A stretch of DNA of 64,000 nt from assembly GCA_916613615.1 (NCBI GenBank), contig OU744726.1, positions 55,072,987-55,136,986 on the forward strand, in the 5' to 3' direction. This DNA comes from Steromphala cineraria (lineage: Eukaryota > Mollusca > Gastropoda > Trochida > Trochidae). This document shows, in pieces, positions 1 to 15,111 of this stretch. The translations under genes were made by a program, and so were the position numbers. Position 1 is the first letter of the stretch. Every line of letters begins with the position of its first letter. The notes beneath the pieces are model-generated. The model was given only the letters and a program-made list of their open reading frames with translations. It was not told the DNA's origin and ran no database searches.

Positions 1-2503
1 TCGGAAAATGACTAAGTCAAGAGAAACATTTTCTTCTAACGAGCGTGATAAGTTTCATAAATATGCATATTTCTACACCAAACTTTCATCAAATGTCCAC
101 ATCAGGGTGCTCTATCGTTTGGAATAAACAAATTTTCACTCCGAGTTTTAGTTTGGGATACAGATTCGAACGTATAGACGTGTATGTGGTCAACTTAGAG
201 CAATAACTCGGTAAATGACTAAGTCAAGAAAAAACATTTTCTTGTAACGAGCGTGATAAGTTTCTTAAATATGCATATTTCCAAACCAAACTTTCATCAA
301 ATGTACACATCAACGTGCTCTATCGTATGGCACAAACACATTTTCACTCCCAGATTTAGTTTTGGCTGCAGATACAAACGTATGGACGTGTAGTTGGTCA
401 ACTTGGATAAAATTCTCGGAAAATGGTTAATTCAAGAAAGAAAATTTTCTTGTAACGAGCGTGATAAGTTTCTAAAATATGCATATTTCAAACCAAACTT
501 TCATCAAATGTACACATCAGGGTGCTCTATCGTTTGGAATAAACAAATTTTCACTCCGAGTTTTAGTTTGGGATACAGATTCGAACGTATAGACGTGTAT
601 GTGGTAAACTTGGAGCAATATCTCGGAAAATGACTAAGTCAAGAGAAACATTTTTTTGTAACGAGCGTGATAAGTATCTTAAATATGCATATTTCTACAC
701 CAAACTTTCATCAAATGTACACATCAGGGTGCTCTATCGTTTGGAAAAAACAAATTTTCACTCCGAGTTTTAGTTTGGGATACAGATTCGAACGTATAGA
801 CGTGTATGTGGTCAATTTGGAGCAAATTCCCGGAAAATGACTAAGTCAAGAAAGAACATTTTCTTGTAACGAGCGTGATAAATTTCATAAATATGCATAT
901 TTCTAAACCAAACTTTCATCATATGTACATGTACACATCAACGTGCTCTATCGTTTGTAATAAACAAATTTTCACTCCGAGTTTTAATTTTGGCTGCAGA
1001 TACAAACGTATGGATGGGTAGTTTTTCAACTTGGATAAAATTCTCGGAAAATGGCTAATTCAAGAAAAAACATTTTCTTGTAACGAGCGTGATAAGTTTC
1101 ATAAATATGCATATTTCTAAACCAAACTTTCATCAAATGTACACATCAGGGTGCTCTATCGTTTGGAATAAACAAATTTTCACTCCGAGTTTTAGTTTGG
1201 GATACAGATTCGAACGTATAGACGTGTATGTGGTAAACTTGGAGCAATATCTCGGAAAATGACTAAGTCAAGAAAAAACATTTTCTTCTAACGAGCGTGA
1301 TAAGTTTCATAAATATGCATATTTCTACACCAAACTTTCATCAAATGTCCACATCAGGGTGCTCTATCGTTTGGAATAAACAAATTTTCACTCCGAGTTT
1401 TAGTTTGGGATACAGATTCGAACGTATAGACGTGTATGTGGTCAACTTAGAGCAATAACTCGGTAAATGACTAAGTCAAGAAAAAACATTTTCTTGTAAC
1501 GAGCGTGATAAGTTTCTTAAATATGCATATTTCCAAACCAAACTTTCATCAAATGTACACATCAACGTGCTCTATCGTATGGCACAAACACATTTTCACT
1601 CCCAGATTTAGTTTTGGCTGCAGATACAAACGTATGGACGTGTAGTTGGTCAACTTGGATAAAATTCTCGGAAAATGGTTAATTCAAGAAAGAAAATTTT
1701 CTTGTAACGAGCGTGATAAGTTTCTAAAATATGCATATTTCTAAACCGAACTTTCATCAAATGTACACATCAGGGTGCTCTATCGTTTGGAATAAACAAA
1801 TTTTCACTCCGAGTTTTAGTTTGGGATACAGATTCGAACGTATAGACGTGTATGTGGTAAACTTGGAGCAATATCTCGGAAAATGACTAAGTCAAGAGAA
1901 ACATTTTTTTGTAACGAGCGTGATAAGTATCTTAAATATGCATATTTCTACACCAAACTTTCATCAAATGTACACATCAGGGTGCTCTATCGTTTGGAAA
2001 AAACAAATTTTCACTCCGAGTTTTAGTTTGGGATACAGTTTCGAACGTATAGACGTGTATGTGGTCAATTTGGAGCAAATTCCCGGAAAATGACTAAGTC
2101 AAGAAAGAACATTTTCTTGTAACGAGCGTGATAAATTTCATAAATATGCATATTTCTAAACCAAACTTTCATCATATGTACATGTACACATCAACGTGCT
2201 CTATCGTTTGTAATAAACAAATTTTCACTCCGAGTTTTAATTTTGGCTGCAGATACAAACGTATGGATGGGTAGTTTTTCAACTTGGATAAAATTCTCGG
2301 AAAATGGCTAATTCAAGAAAAAACATTTTCTTGTAACGAGCGTGATAAGTTTCATAAATATGCATATTTCTAAACCAAACTTTCATCAAATGTACACATC
2401 AGGGTGCTCTATCGTTTGGAATAAACAAATTTTCACTCCGAGTTTTAGTTTGGGATACAGATTCGAACGTATAGACGTGTATGTGGTAAACTTGGAGCAA
2501 TAT
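1..2503. repeat. Satellite domain: 6-monomer higher-order repeat, two copies
   Basis: Block 1 (1-1251) and block 2 (1252-2503) carry the same six monomer variants in the same order. Diagnostic variants include a TGTCCACATC unit, an ACTCGGTAAATG unit, a unit with the ACATTTTTTTG run, and a unit whose ATATGTACATGTACAC carries a 6-bp insertion (near 921 and 2174). A partial third block of three monomers follows, repeating the GTACATGTAC insertion near 2803. The copies differ by only a few bases. Confidence 0.85.
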
Positions 2504-3720
2504 CTCGGAAAATGACTAAGTCAAGAGAAACATTTTTTTGTAACGAGCGTGATAAGTATCTTAAATATGCATATTTCTACACCAAACTTTCATCAAATGT
2601 ACACATCAGGGTGCTCTATCGTTTGGAAAAAACAAATTTTCACTCCGAGTTTTAGTTTGGGATACAGATTCGAACGTATAGACGTGTATGTGGTCAATTT
2701 GGAGCAAATTCCCGGAAAATGACTAAGTCAAGAAAGAACATTTTCTTGTAACGAGCGTGATAAGTTTCATAAATATGCATATTTCTAAACCAAACTTTCA
2801 TCATATGTACATGTACACATCAACGTGCTCTATCGTTTGTAATAAACAAATTTTCACTCCGAGTTTTAATTTTGGCTGCAGATACAAACGTATGGATGGG
2901 TAGTTTTTCAACTTGGATAAAATTCTCGGAAAATGGCTAATTCAAGAAAAAACATTTTCTTGTAACGAGCGTGATAAGTTTCATAAATATGCATATTTCT
3001 AAACCCAACTTTCATCAAATGTACACATCAGGGTGCTCTATCGTTTGGAATAAACAAATTTTCACTCCGAGTTTTAGTTTGGGATACAGATTCGAACGTA
3101 TAGACGTGTATGTGGTAAACTTGGAGCAATATCTCGGAAAATGACTAAGTCAAGAGAAACATTTTTTTGTAACGAGCGTAATAAGTATCTTAAATATGCA
3201 TATTTCTACACCAAACTTTCATCAAATGTACACATCAGGGTGCTCTATCGTTTGGGAAAAACAAATTTTCACTCCGAGTTTTAGTTTGGGATACAGATTC
3301 GAACGTATAGACGTGTATGTGGTCAACTTGGAGCAAATTCCCGGAAAATGACTAAGTCAAGAAAGAACATTTTCTTGTAACGAGCGTGATAAATTTCATA
3401 AATATGCATATTTCTAAACCAAACTTTCATCATATGTACACATCAACGTGCTCTATCGTTTGTAATAAACAAATTTTCACTCCGAGTTTTAATTTTGGCT
3501 GCAGATACAAACGTATGGATGGGTAGTTTTTCAACTTGGATCAAATTCTCGGAAAATGGCTAATTCAAGAAAAAACATTTTCTTGTAACGAGCGTGATAA
3601 GTTTCATAAATATGCATATTTCTAAACCAAACTTTCATCAAATGTACACATCAGGGTGCTCTATCGTTTGGAATAAATAAATTTTCACTCCGAGTTTTAG
3701 TTTGGGATACAGATTCGAAC

Positions 3721-6700
3721 GTTTAGGCGTGTATGTGGTCAACTTTGAGCAAATTCTCGGAAAATGACTAAGTCAAGAAAAAACATTTTCTTGTAACGAG
3801 CGTGATAAGTTTCATAAATATGCATATTTCTACACCAAACATACATCAAATGTACACATTAGGGTGCTCTATCGTTTGGAATAAACAAATTTTCACTCCG
3901 AGTTTTAGTTTGGGATACAGATTCGAACGTATAGACGTGTATGTGGTCAACTTGGAGCAATATCTCGGAAAATGACTAAGTCAAGAAAAAACATTTTCTT
4001 CTAACGAGCATGATAAGTTTCATAAATATGCATATTTCTACACCAAACTTTCATCAAATGTACACATCAGGGTGCTCTATCGTTTGGAATAAAAAAATTT
4101 TCACTCCGAGTTTTAGTTTGGGATACAGATTCGAACGTATAGACGTGTATGTGGTCAACTTAGAGCAATAACTCGGTAAATGACTAAGTCAAGAAAAAAC
4201 ATTTTCTTGTAACAAGCGTGATAAGTTTCTTAAATATGCATATTTCCAAACCAAACTTTCATCAAATGTACACATCAACGTGCTCTATCGTATGGCACAA
4301 ACACATTTTCACTCCGAGATTTAGTTTTGGCTGCAGATACAAACGTATGGACGTGTAGTTGGTCAACTTGGATAAAATTCTCGGAAAATGGTTAATTCAA
4401 GAAAGAAAATGTTCTTGTAACGAGCGTGATAAGTTTCTAAAATATGCATATTTCTAAACCGAACTTTCATCAAATGTACACATCAGGGTGCTCTATCGTT
4501 TGGAATAAACAAATTTTCACTCCGAGTTTTAGTTTGGGATACAGATTCGAACGTATAGACGTGTATGTGGTAAACTTGGAGCAATATCTCGGAAAATGAC
4601 TAAGTCAAGAGAAACATTTTTTTGTAACGAGCGTGATAAGTATCTTAAATATGCATATTTCTACACCAAACTTTCATCAAATGTACACATCAGGGTGCTC
4701 TATCGTTTGGAAAAAAAAAATTTTCACTCCGAGTTTTAGTTTGGGATACAGATTCGAACGTATAGACGTGTATGTGGTCAACTTGGAGCAAATTCCCGGA
4801 AAATGACTAAGTCAAGAAAGAACATTTTCTTGTAACGAGCGTGATAAATTTCATAAATATGCATATTTCTAAACCAAACTTTCATCATATGTACACATCA
4901 ACGTGCTCTATCGTTTGTAATAAACAAATTTTCACTCCGAGTTTTAATTTTGGCTGCAGATACAAACGTATGGATGGGTAGTTTTTCAACTTGGATCAAA
5001 TTCTCGGAAAATGGCTAATTCAAGAAAAAACATTTTCTTGTAACGAGCTTGATAAGTTTCTTAAATATGCATAATTCTACACCAAACTTTCATCAAATGT
5101 ACACATCAGGGTGCTCTATCGTTTGGAATAAACAAATTTTCACTCCGAGTTTTAGTTTGGGCTACAGATTCGAACGTATAGACGTGCATGTGGTCAACTT
5201 GGAGCAATATCTCGGAAAATGACTAAGTCAAGAAAAAACATTTTCTTCTAACGAGCGTGATAAGTTTCATAAATATGCATATTTCTACACCAAACTTTCA
5301 TCAAATGTACACATCAGGGTGCTCTATCGTTTGGAATAAACAAATTTTCACTCCGAGTTTTAGTTTGGGATACAGATTCGAACGTATAGACGTGTATGTG
5401 GTCAATTTGGAGCAAATTCCCGGAAAATGACTAAGTCAAGAAAGAACATTTTCTTGTAACGAGCGTGATAAATTTCATAAATATGCATATTTCTAAACCA
5501 AACTTTCATCATATGTACACATCAACGTGCTCTATCGTTTGTAATAAACAAATTTTCACTCCGAGTTTCAATTTTGGCTGCAGATACAAACGTATGGATG
5601 GGTAGTTTTTCAACTTGGATCAAATTCTCGGAAAATGGCTAATTCAAGAAAAAACATTTTCTTGTAACGAGCGTGATAAGTTTCATAAATATGCATATTT
5701 CTAAACCAAACTTTCATCAAATGTACACATCAGGGTGCTCTATCGTTTGGAATAAATAAATTTTCACTCCGAGTTTTAGTTTGGGATACAGATTCGAACG
5801 TTTAGGCGTGTATGTGGTCAACTTTGAGCAAATTCTCGGAAAATGACTAAGTCAAGAAAAAACATTTTCTTGTAACGAGCGTGATAAGTTTCATAAATAT
5901 GCATATTTCTACACCAAACATACATCAAATGTACACATTAGGGTGCTCTATCGTTTGGAATAAACAAATTTTCACTCCGAGTTTTAGTTTGGGATACAGA
6001 TTCGAACGTATAGACGTGTATGTGGTCAACTTAGAGCAATATCTCGGTAAATGACTAAGTCAAGAAAAAACATTTTCTTGTAACGAGCGTGATAAGTTTC
6101 TTAAATATGCATATTTCCAAACCAAACTTTCATCAAATGTACACATCAACGTGCTCTATCGTATGGCACAAACAAATTTTCACTCCGAGATTTAGTTTTG
6201 GCTGCAGATACAAACGTATGGACGTGTAGTTGGTCAACTTGGATAAAATTCTCGGAAAATGGCTAATTCAAGAAAGAAAATTTTCTTGTAACGAGCGTGA
6301 TAAGTTTCTAAAATATGCATATTTCTAAACCGAACTTTCATCAAATGTACACATCAGGGTGCTCTATCGTTTGGAATAAACAAATTTTCACTCCGAGTTT
6401 TAGTTTGGGATACAGATTCGAACGTATAGACGTGTATGTGGTAAACTTGGAGCAATATCTCGGAAAATGACTAAGTCAAGAGAAACATTTTTTTGTAACG
6501 AGCGTGATAAGTATCTTAAATATGCATATTTCTACACCAAACTTTCATCAAATGTACACATCAGGGTGCTCTATCGTTTGGAAAAAACAAATTTTCACTC
6601 CGAGTTTTAGTTTGGGATACAGATTCGAACGTATAGACGTGTATGTGGTCAACTTCGAGCAAATTCCCGGAAAATGACTAAGTCAAGAAAGAACATTTTC

Positions 6701-7670
6701 TTCTAACGAGCGTGATAAATTTCATAAATATGCATATTTCTAAACCAAACTTTCATCATATGTACACATCAACGTGCTCTATCGTTTGTAATAAACAAAT
6801 TTTCACTCCGAGTTTTAATTTTGGCTGCAGATACAAACGTATGGATGGGTAGTTTTTCAACTTGGATCAAATTCTCGGAAAATGGCTAATTCAAGAAAAA
6901 ACATTTTCTTGTAACGAGCTTGATAAGTTTCTTAAATATGCATAATTCTACACCAAACTTTCATCAAATGTACACATCAGGGTGCTCTATCGTTTGGAAT
7001 AAACAAATTTTCACTCCGAGTTTTAGTTTGGGCTACAGATTCGAACGTATAGACGTGCATGTGGTCAACTTGGAGCAATATCTCGGAAAATGACTAAGTC
7101 AAGAAAAAACATTTTCTTCTAACGAGCGTGATAAGTTTCATAAATATGCATATTTCTACACCAAACTTTCATCAAATGTACACATCAGGGTGCTCTATCG
7201 TTTGGAATAAACAAATTTTCACTCCGAGTTTTAGTTTGGGATACAGATTCGAACGTATAGACGTGTATGTGGTCAACTTGGAGCAATATCTCGGAAAATG
7301 ACTAAGTCAAGAAAAAACATTTTCTTCTAACGAGCGTGATAAGTTTCTTAAATATGCATATTTCTACACCAAACATACATCAAATGTACACATCAGGGTG
7401 CTCTATCGTTTGGAATAAACAAATTTTCACTCCGAGTTTTAGTTTGGGATACAGATTCGAACGTATAGACGTGTATGTGGTCAACTTTGAGCAATATCTC
7501 GGAAAATGGCTAATTCAAGAAAAAACATTTTCTTGTAACGAGCGTGATAAGTTTCTTAAATATGCATAATTCTACACCAAACTTTCATTAAATGTACACA
7601 TCAGGGTGCTCTATCGTTTGGAATAAACAAATTTTCACTCCGAGTTTTAGTTTGGGATACAGATTCGAAC
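3721..7670. repeat. Satellite domain: 9- to 10-monomer higher-order repeat
   Basis: The rare variant GTTTAGGCGTG occurs at 3721, 5800 and 7671, which is 2,079 and 1,871 bp apart (10 and 9 monomers). A second rare variant, ATGCATAATTCTAC, recurs near 5067 and 6938, again 1,871 bp apart. The order of variants between these landmarks is largely preserved, so multi-monomer blocks were duplicated, with one monomer gained or lost between copies. Confidence 0.75.
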
Positions 7671-9029
7671 GTTTAGGCGTGTATGTGGTCAACTTGGAAC
7701 AAATTCTCGGAAAATGACTAAGTCAAGAAAAAACATTTTCTTGTAACGAGCGTGATAAGTTTCTTAAATATGCATATTTTTACACCAAACTTTCATCAAA
7801 TGTACACATCAGGGTGCTCTATCGTTTGGAATAAACAAATTTTCACTCCGAGTTTTAGTTTGGGCTACAGATTCGAACGTATAGACGTGTATGTGGTCAA
7901 CTTGGAGCAATATCTCGGAAAATGACTAAGTCAAGAAAAAACATTTTCTTGTAACGAGCGTGATAAGTTTCATAAGTATGCATATTTCTACACCAAACTT
8001 TCATCAAATGTACACATCAGGGTGCTCTATCGTTTGGAATAAACAAATTTTCACTCCGAGTTTTAGTTTGGGATACAGATTCGAACGTATAGACGTGTAT
8101 GTGGTCAACTTGAAGCAATATCTCGGTAAATGACTAAGTCAAGAAAAAACATTTTCTTGTAACGAGCGTGATAAGTTTCTTAAATATGCATATTTCTAAA
8201 CCAAACTTTCATCAAATGTACACATCAGGGTGCTCAATCGTTTGGAATAAACAAATTTTCATTCCGAGTTTTAGTTTGGGATACAGATTCGAACGTAGAG
8301 ACGTGTATGTGGTCAACTTGGAGCAATATCTCGGAAAATGACTAAGTCAGGAAAAAACATTTTCATGTAACGAGCTTGATAAGTTTCTTAAATATGCATA
8401 TTTCTACACCAAACTTTCAACAAATGTACACATCAGGGTGCTCTATCGTTTGGAATAAACAAATTTTCACTCAGAGTTTTAGTTTGGGATACAGATTCGA
8501 ACGTATAGACGTGTATGTGGTCAACTTGGAGCAAATTCTCGGAAAATGACTAAGTCAAGAAAAAACATTTTCTTGTAACGAGCGTGATAAATTTCTTAAA
8601 TATGCATATTTCTACACCAAACTTTCATCAAATGTACACATCAGGGTGCTCTATCGTTTGGAATAAACAAATTTTCACTCCGAGTTTAAGTTTGGGCTAC
8701 AGATTCGAACGTATAGACGTGTATGTGGTCAACTTGGAGCAATATCTCGGAAAATGACTAAGTCAAGAAAAAACATTTTCTTCTAACGAGCGTGATAAGT
8801 TTCATAAATATGCATATTTCTACACCAAACTTTCATCAAATGTACACATCAGGGTGCTCTATCGTTTGGAATAAACAAATTTTCACTCCGAGTTTTAGTT
8901 TGGGATACAGATTCGAACGTATAGACGTGTATGTGGTCAACTTTGAGCAATATCTCGGAAAATGGCTAATTCAAGAAAGAACATTTTCTTGTAACAAGCG
9001 TGATGAGTTTCTTAAATATGCATATTTCT

Positions 9030-12000
9030 AAACCAAACTGTCATCATATGTACACATCAACGTGCTCTATCGTATGGTTCAAAAATTTTCACTCCGAAAT
9101 TTAGTTTTGGCTGCAGATACAAACGTATGCGCGTGTAGTTGGTCAACTTGGATCAAATTCTCTGAAAATGGCTAAGTCAAGAAAGAACATTTTCTTGTAA
9201 CGAGCGTGATAAGTTTCTAAAATATGCATATTTCTAGACCAAACTTTCATCAAATGTACACATCAGGGTGCTCTATCGTTTGGAATAAACACATTTTCAC
9301 TCCGAGTTTTAGTTTGGGATACAAATTCGAACGTATAGACGTGTATGTGGTCAACTTGGAGCAATATCTCGGAAAATGTCTAATTCAAGAAAGAACATTT
9401 TCTTGTAACGAGCGTGATAAGTTTCATAAATATGCATATTTCTAAACCAAACTTTCATCATATGTACACATCAACGTGCTCTATCGTATGGCACAAACAA
9501 ATTTTCACTCCGAAAATGTTTTGGCTGCAGATACAAACGGATGGACGTGTAGTTGGTCAACTTGGATCAAATTCTCGGAAAATGGATCATTCAAGAAAGA
9601 ACATTTTCTTGTAATGAGCGTGATAAGTTTCTAAAATATACATATTTCTAAACCAAACTTTCATCAAATGTACACATCAGGGTGCTCTATCGTTTGGAAT
9701 AAACAAATTTTCACTCCCAGTTTTGTTTGGGATACAGATTCGAACGTATAGACGTGTATATGGTCAACTTGGAGCAAAATCTCGGAAAATGACTAAGTCA
9801 AAAAAGAACATTTTCTTGTAACGAGCGTGATAAGTTTCATAAATATGCATATTTCTAAACCAAACTTTCATCATATGTACACATCAGGGTGCTCTATCGT
9901 TTGGAATAAACAAATTTTCACTCCGAAATTTAGTTTGGGCTGCAGATACAAACGTATGGACGTGTAGTTGGTCAACTTGGATCAATTTCTCGGAAAATGA
10001 CTAAGTAAAGAAAAAACATTTTCTTGTAACGAGCGTGATAAGTTTCATAAATATGCATATTCCAAACCAAACTTTCATCAAATGTACACATCAGGGTGCT
10101 CTATCGTTTGGAATAAAAAAATTTTCACTCCGAGTTTTAGTTTGGGATACAGATTCGAACGTATAGACTTGTATGTGGTCAACTTGGATCAAATTCTCGG
10201 AAAATGACTAATTCAAGAAAGAACATTTTCTTGTAACCAGCGTGATAAGTTTCATAAATATGCATATTTCTAAACAAAACTTTCATCATATGTACACATC
10301 AGGGTGCTCTATCGTATGGCAGAAACAAATTTTCACTCCGAGATTTAGTTTGGGCTGCAGATATAAACGTATGGACGTGTAGTTGGTCAACTTGGATCAA
10401 TTTCTCGGAAAATGACTAAGTCAAGAAAAAAAAAATTCTTGTAGCGAGCGTGAGCAGTTTCTTAAATATGCATATTTCCAAACCAAACTTTTATCAAATG
10501 TACACATCAGGGTGCTCTATCGTTTGGAATAAACACATTTTCACTCCGGGTTTTAGTTTGGGATACAGATTCGAACGTATGGACGTGTATGTGGTCAACT
10601 TGGAGCAAATTCTCGGAAAATGACTAATTCAAGAAAGAACAATTTCTTGTAACGAGCGTGATAAGTTTCATAAATATGCATATTTCTAAACCAAACTTTC
10701 ATCAAATGTACACATCAACGTGCTCTATCGTATGGCACAAACAAATTTTCACTCCGAAATTTAGTTTTGGCTGCAGATACAAACGTATGGACGTGTAGTT
10801 GGTCAACTTGGATCAAATTCTCGGAAAATGGCTAATTCAAGAAAGAACATTTTCTTGTAACGAGCGTGATTAGTTTCTTAAATATGCGTATTTCTAAACC
10901 AAACTTTCATCAAATGTACACATCAGGGTGGTCTATCGTTTGGAATAAACACATTTTCACTCCGAGTTTTAGTTTGGGATACAGATTCGAACGGATAGAC
11001 GTGTATGTGGTCAACTTAGATCAAATTCTCGGAAAATGGCTAATTCAAGAAAGAACATTTTCTTGTAACGAGCGTGATAAGTTTTCAAAATATGCGTATT
11101 TCCAAACCAAACTTTCATCAAATGTACACATCAGGGTGATCTATCGTTTGGCATAAACACATTTTCACTCCGAGTTTTTGTTTGGGCTACAGATTCGAAC
11201 GTATAGAATTGTATGTGGTCAACTTGGATCAAATTCTCGGAAAATGGCTAATTCAAGAAAGAATATTTTCTTGTAACGAGCGTGATAAGTTTCTTAAATA
11301 TGCATATTTCTAAACCAAACTTTCATCAAATGTACACATCAGGGTGCTCTATCGTTTGGAATAAACAAATTTTCACTCCGAGTTTTAGTTTGGGATACAG
11401 ATTCGAACGTATAGACGTGTATGTGGTCAACTTGGATCAAATTCTCGGAAAATGACTAAGTCATGATAAAACATTTTCTGGTAACGAGCGTGATTAGTTT
11501 CTTAAATATGCATATTTCTACACCAAACTTTCATCAAATGTACACATCAGGGTGCCCTGTCGTTTGGAATAAACACATTTTCACTCCGAGTTTTAGTTTG
11601 GGATACAGATTCGAACGTATAGACGTGTATGTGGTCAACTTGGATCAAATTCTCGGAAAATGACTAAGTCAAGAAAGGACATTTTCTTGTAACGAGGGTG
11701 ATAAGTTTCATAAATATGCATATTTCTAAACCAAACTTTCATCACATGTACACATCAACGTGCTCTATCGTATGGCTTAAACAAATTTTCACTCCGAGAT
11801 TTAGTTTTGGCTGCAGATACAAACGTATGGACGTGTAGTTGGTCAACTTGGATCAAATTCTCGGAAAATGACTAAGTCAAGAAAAAAACATTTTCTTGTA
11901 ACGAGCGTGATTAGTTTCTTAAATATGCATATTTCTACACCACACTTTCATCAAATGTACACATCAGGGTGCTCTATCGTTTGGAATAAACAAATTTTCA

Positions 12001-14700
12001 CTCCCAGTTTAAGTTTGGGATACAGATTCGAACGTATAGACTTGTATGTGGTCAACTTGGATCAAATTCTCGGAAAATGACTAATTCAAGAAAGAACATT
12101 TTCTTGTAACCAGCGTGATAAGTTTCATAAATATGCATATTTCTAAACCAAACTTTCATCATATGTACACATCCGGGTGCTCTATCGTATGGCACAAACA
12201 AATTTTCACTCCGAGATTTAGTTTGGGCTGCAGATATAAACGTATGGACGTGTAGTTGGTCAACTTGGATCAATTTCTCGGAAAATGACTAAGTCAAAAA
12301 AAAAAATTTTCTTGTAGCGAGCGTGAGCAGTTTCTTAAATATGCATATTTCCAAACCAAACTTTTATCAAATGTACACATCAGGGTGGTCTATCGTTTGG
12401 AATAAACACATTTTCACTCCGGGTTTTAGTTTGGGATACAGATTCGAACGGATAGACGTGTATGTGGTCAACTTGGATCAAATTCTCGGAAAATGGCTAA
12501 TTCAAGAAAGAACATTTTCTTGTAACGAGCGTGATTAGTTTCTTAAATATGCGTATTTCTAAACCAAACTTTCACCAAATGTACACATCAGGGTGGTTTA
12601 TCGTTTGGAATAAACACATTTTCACTCCGAGTTTTAGTTTGGGATACAGATTCGAACGGATAGACGTGTATGTGGTCAACTTGGATCAAATTCTCGGAAA
12701 ATGGCTAATTCAAGAAAGAACATTTTCTTGTAACGAGCGTGATTAGTTTCTTAAATATGCGTATTTCTAAACCAGTCTTTCACCAAATGTACACATCAGG
12801 GTGGTTTATCGTTTGGAATAAACACATTTTCACTCCGAGTTTTAGTTTGGGATACAGATTCGAACGTATAGAATTGTATGTGGTCAACTTGGATCAAATT
12901 CTCGGAAAATGGCTAATTCAAGAAAGAATATTTTCTTTCTACGAGCGTGATAAGTTTCTTAAATATGCATATTTCTAAACCAAACTTTCATCAAATGTAC
13001 ACATCAGGGTGCTCTATCGTTTGGAATAAACAAATTTTCACTCCCAGTTTTAGTTTGGGATACAGATTCGAACGTATAGACGTGTATGTGGTCAACTTGG
13101 AGCAATATCTCGGAAAATGACTTACTCAAGAAAGAACATTTTCTTGTAACGAGCGTGATAAGTTTCTAAAATATGCATATTTCCAAACCAAACTTTCATC
13201 AAATGTACACATTAGGGTGCTCTATCGTTTGGAATAAACAAACTTTCACTCCGAGTTTTAGTTTGGGATACAGATTCGAACGTATAGACGTGTATGTGGT
13301 CAACTTGGAGCAATATCTCGGAAAATGTCTAATTCAAGAAAGAACATTTTCTTGTAACGAGCGTGATAAGTTTCATAAATATGCATATTTCTACACCAAA
13401 CTTTCATCAAATGTACACATCAACGTGCTCTATCGTATGGCACAAACAAATTTTCACTCCGAAATTTAGTTTTGGCTGCAGATACAAACGTATGAGCGTG
13501 TAGTTGGTCAACTTGTATCAAATTCTCGGAAAATGGCTAATTCAAGAAAGAACATTTTCTTGTAACGAGCGTGATAAGTTTCTAAAATATGCATTTTTCA
13601 AACCAAACTTTCATCAAAAGTACACATCAGGGTGCCCTATCGTATGGCACAAACAAATTTTCACTCCGAGATTTAGTTTTGGCTGCAGATAAAAAAACGT
13701 ATGGACGTGTAGTTGGTCAACTTGGATCAAATTCTAAAATATGCATATTTAAAACCAAAGTTTCATCAAAAGTACACATCAGGGTGCTCTATCGTTTGGA
13801 ATAAACAAATTTTCACTCCGAGATTTAGTTTGGGCTACAGATACAAACGTATGGATGTGTAGTTGGTCAACTTGGATAAAATTCTCGGAAAATGACTAAG
13901 TCAAGAAAAAACATTTTCTTGTAACAAGCGTGATAAGTTTCTTAAATATGCATATTTCTACACCAAACTTTCATCAAATGTACACATCAGGGTCCTCTAT
14001 CGTTTTGAATAAACAAATTTTCACTCCGAGTTTTAGTTTGGGATACAGATTCGAACGTATAGAATTGTATGTGGTCAACTTGGATCAAATTCTCGGAAAA
14101 TGGCTAATTCAAGAAAGAATATTTTCTTGTAACGAGCGTGATAAGTTTCTTAAATATGCATATTTCTAAACCAAACTTTCATCAAATGTACACATCAGGG
14201 TGCTCTATCGTTTGGAATAAACAAATTTTCACTCCGAGTTTTAGTTTGGGATACAGATTCGAACGTATATACGTGTATGTGGTCAACTTGGAGCAAATTC
14301 TCGGAAAATGACTAGGTCATGATAAAACATTTTCTGGTAACGAGCGTGATTAGTTTCTTAAATATGCATATTTCTACACCAAACTTTCATCAAATGTACA
14401 CATCAGGGTGCCCTATCGTTTGGAATAAACACATTTTCACTCCGAGTTTTAGTTTGGGATACAGATTCGAACGTATAGACGTGTATGTGGTCAACTTGGA
14501 TCAAATTCTCGGAAAATGACTTAGTCAAGAAAGGACATTTTCTTGTAACGAGCGTGATAAGTTTCATAAATATGCATATTTCTAAACCAAACTTTCATCA
14601 TATGTACACATCAACGTGCTCTATCGTATGGCTTAAACAAATTTTCACTCCGAGATTTAGTTTTGGCTGCAGATACAAACGTATGGACGTGTAGTTGGTC
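9030..14700. repeat. Satellite domain: mixed, weakly ordered monomers
   Basis: Monomers here are more diverse than to either side, and I find no single long period. Two classes alternate. One carries GGGATACAGATTCGAACG. The other carries TTTTGGCTGCAGATACAAACG, which includes a PstI site. Around 12,320-12,960 three consecutive monomers share TCAGGGTGGT and GCGTATTTC variants at 208-bp steps, showing local single-monomer amplification. A monomer with an internal deletion lies near 13,735. Confidence 0.65.
13690..13790. repeat. Truncated satellite monomer (copy 1 of a shared deletion)
   Basis: After GGCTGCAGATAAAAAAACG the sequence runs from CAAATTCT directly to AAAATATGCAT, at about 13,735. 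The segment from the TCGGAAAATG start to the GATAAGTTT box is missing, about 55 bp. The break has short TCTAAAAT-like homology. The identical scar and the same A-run expansion recur at about 17,837, 4,102 bp away. Confidence 0.85.
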
Positions 14701-15111
14701 AACTTGGATCAAATTCTCGGAAAATGACTAAGTCAAGAAAAAAACATTTTCTTGTAACGAGCGTGAGCAGTTTCTTAAATATGCATATTTCTACACCAAA
14801 CTTTCATCAAATGTACACATCAGGGTCCTCTATCGTTTGGAATAAGCAAATTTTCACTCCCAGTTTTAGTTTGGGATACAGATTCGAACGTATAGACGTG
14901 TATGTGGTCAACTTGGAGCAATATCTCGGAAAATGTCTAATTCAAGAAAGAACATTTTCTTGTAACGAGCGTGATAAGTTTCATAAATATGCATATTTCT
15001 AAACCAAACTTTCATCATATGTACACATCAACGTGCTCTATCGTATGGCACAAACAAATTTTCACTCCGAAATTTAGTTTTGGCTGCAGATACAAACGTA
15101 TGGACGTGTAG

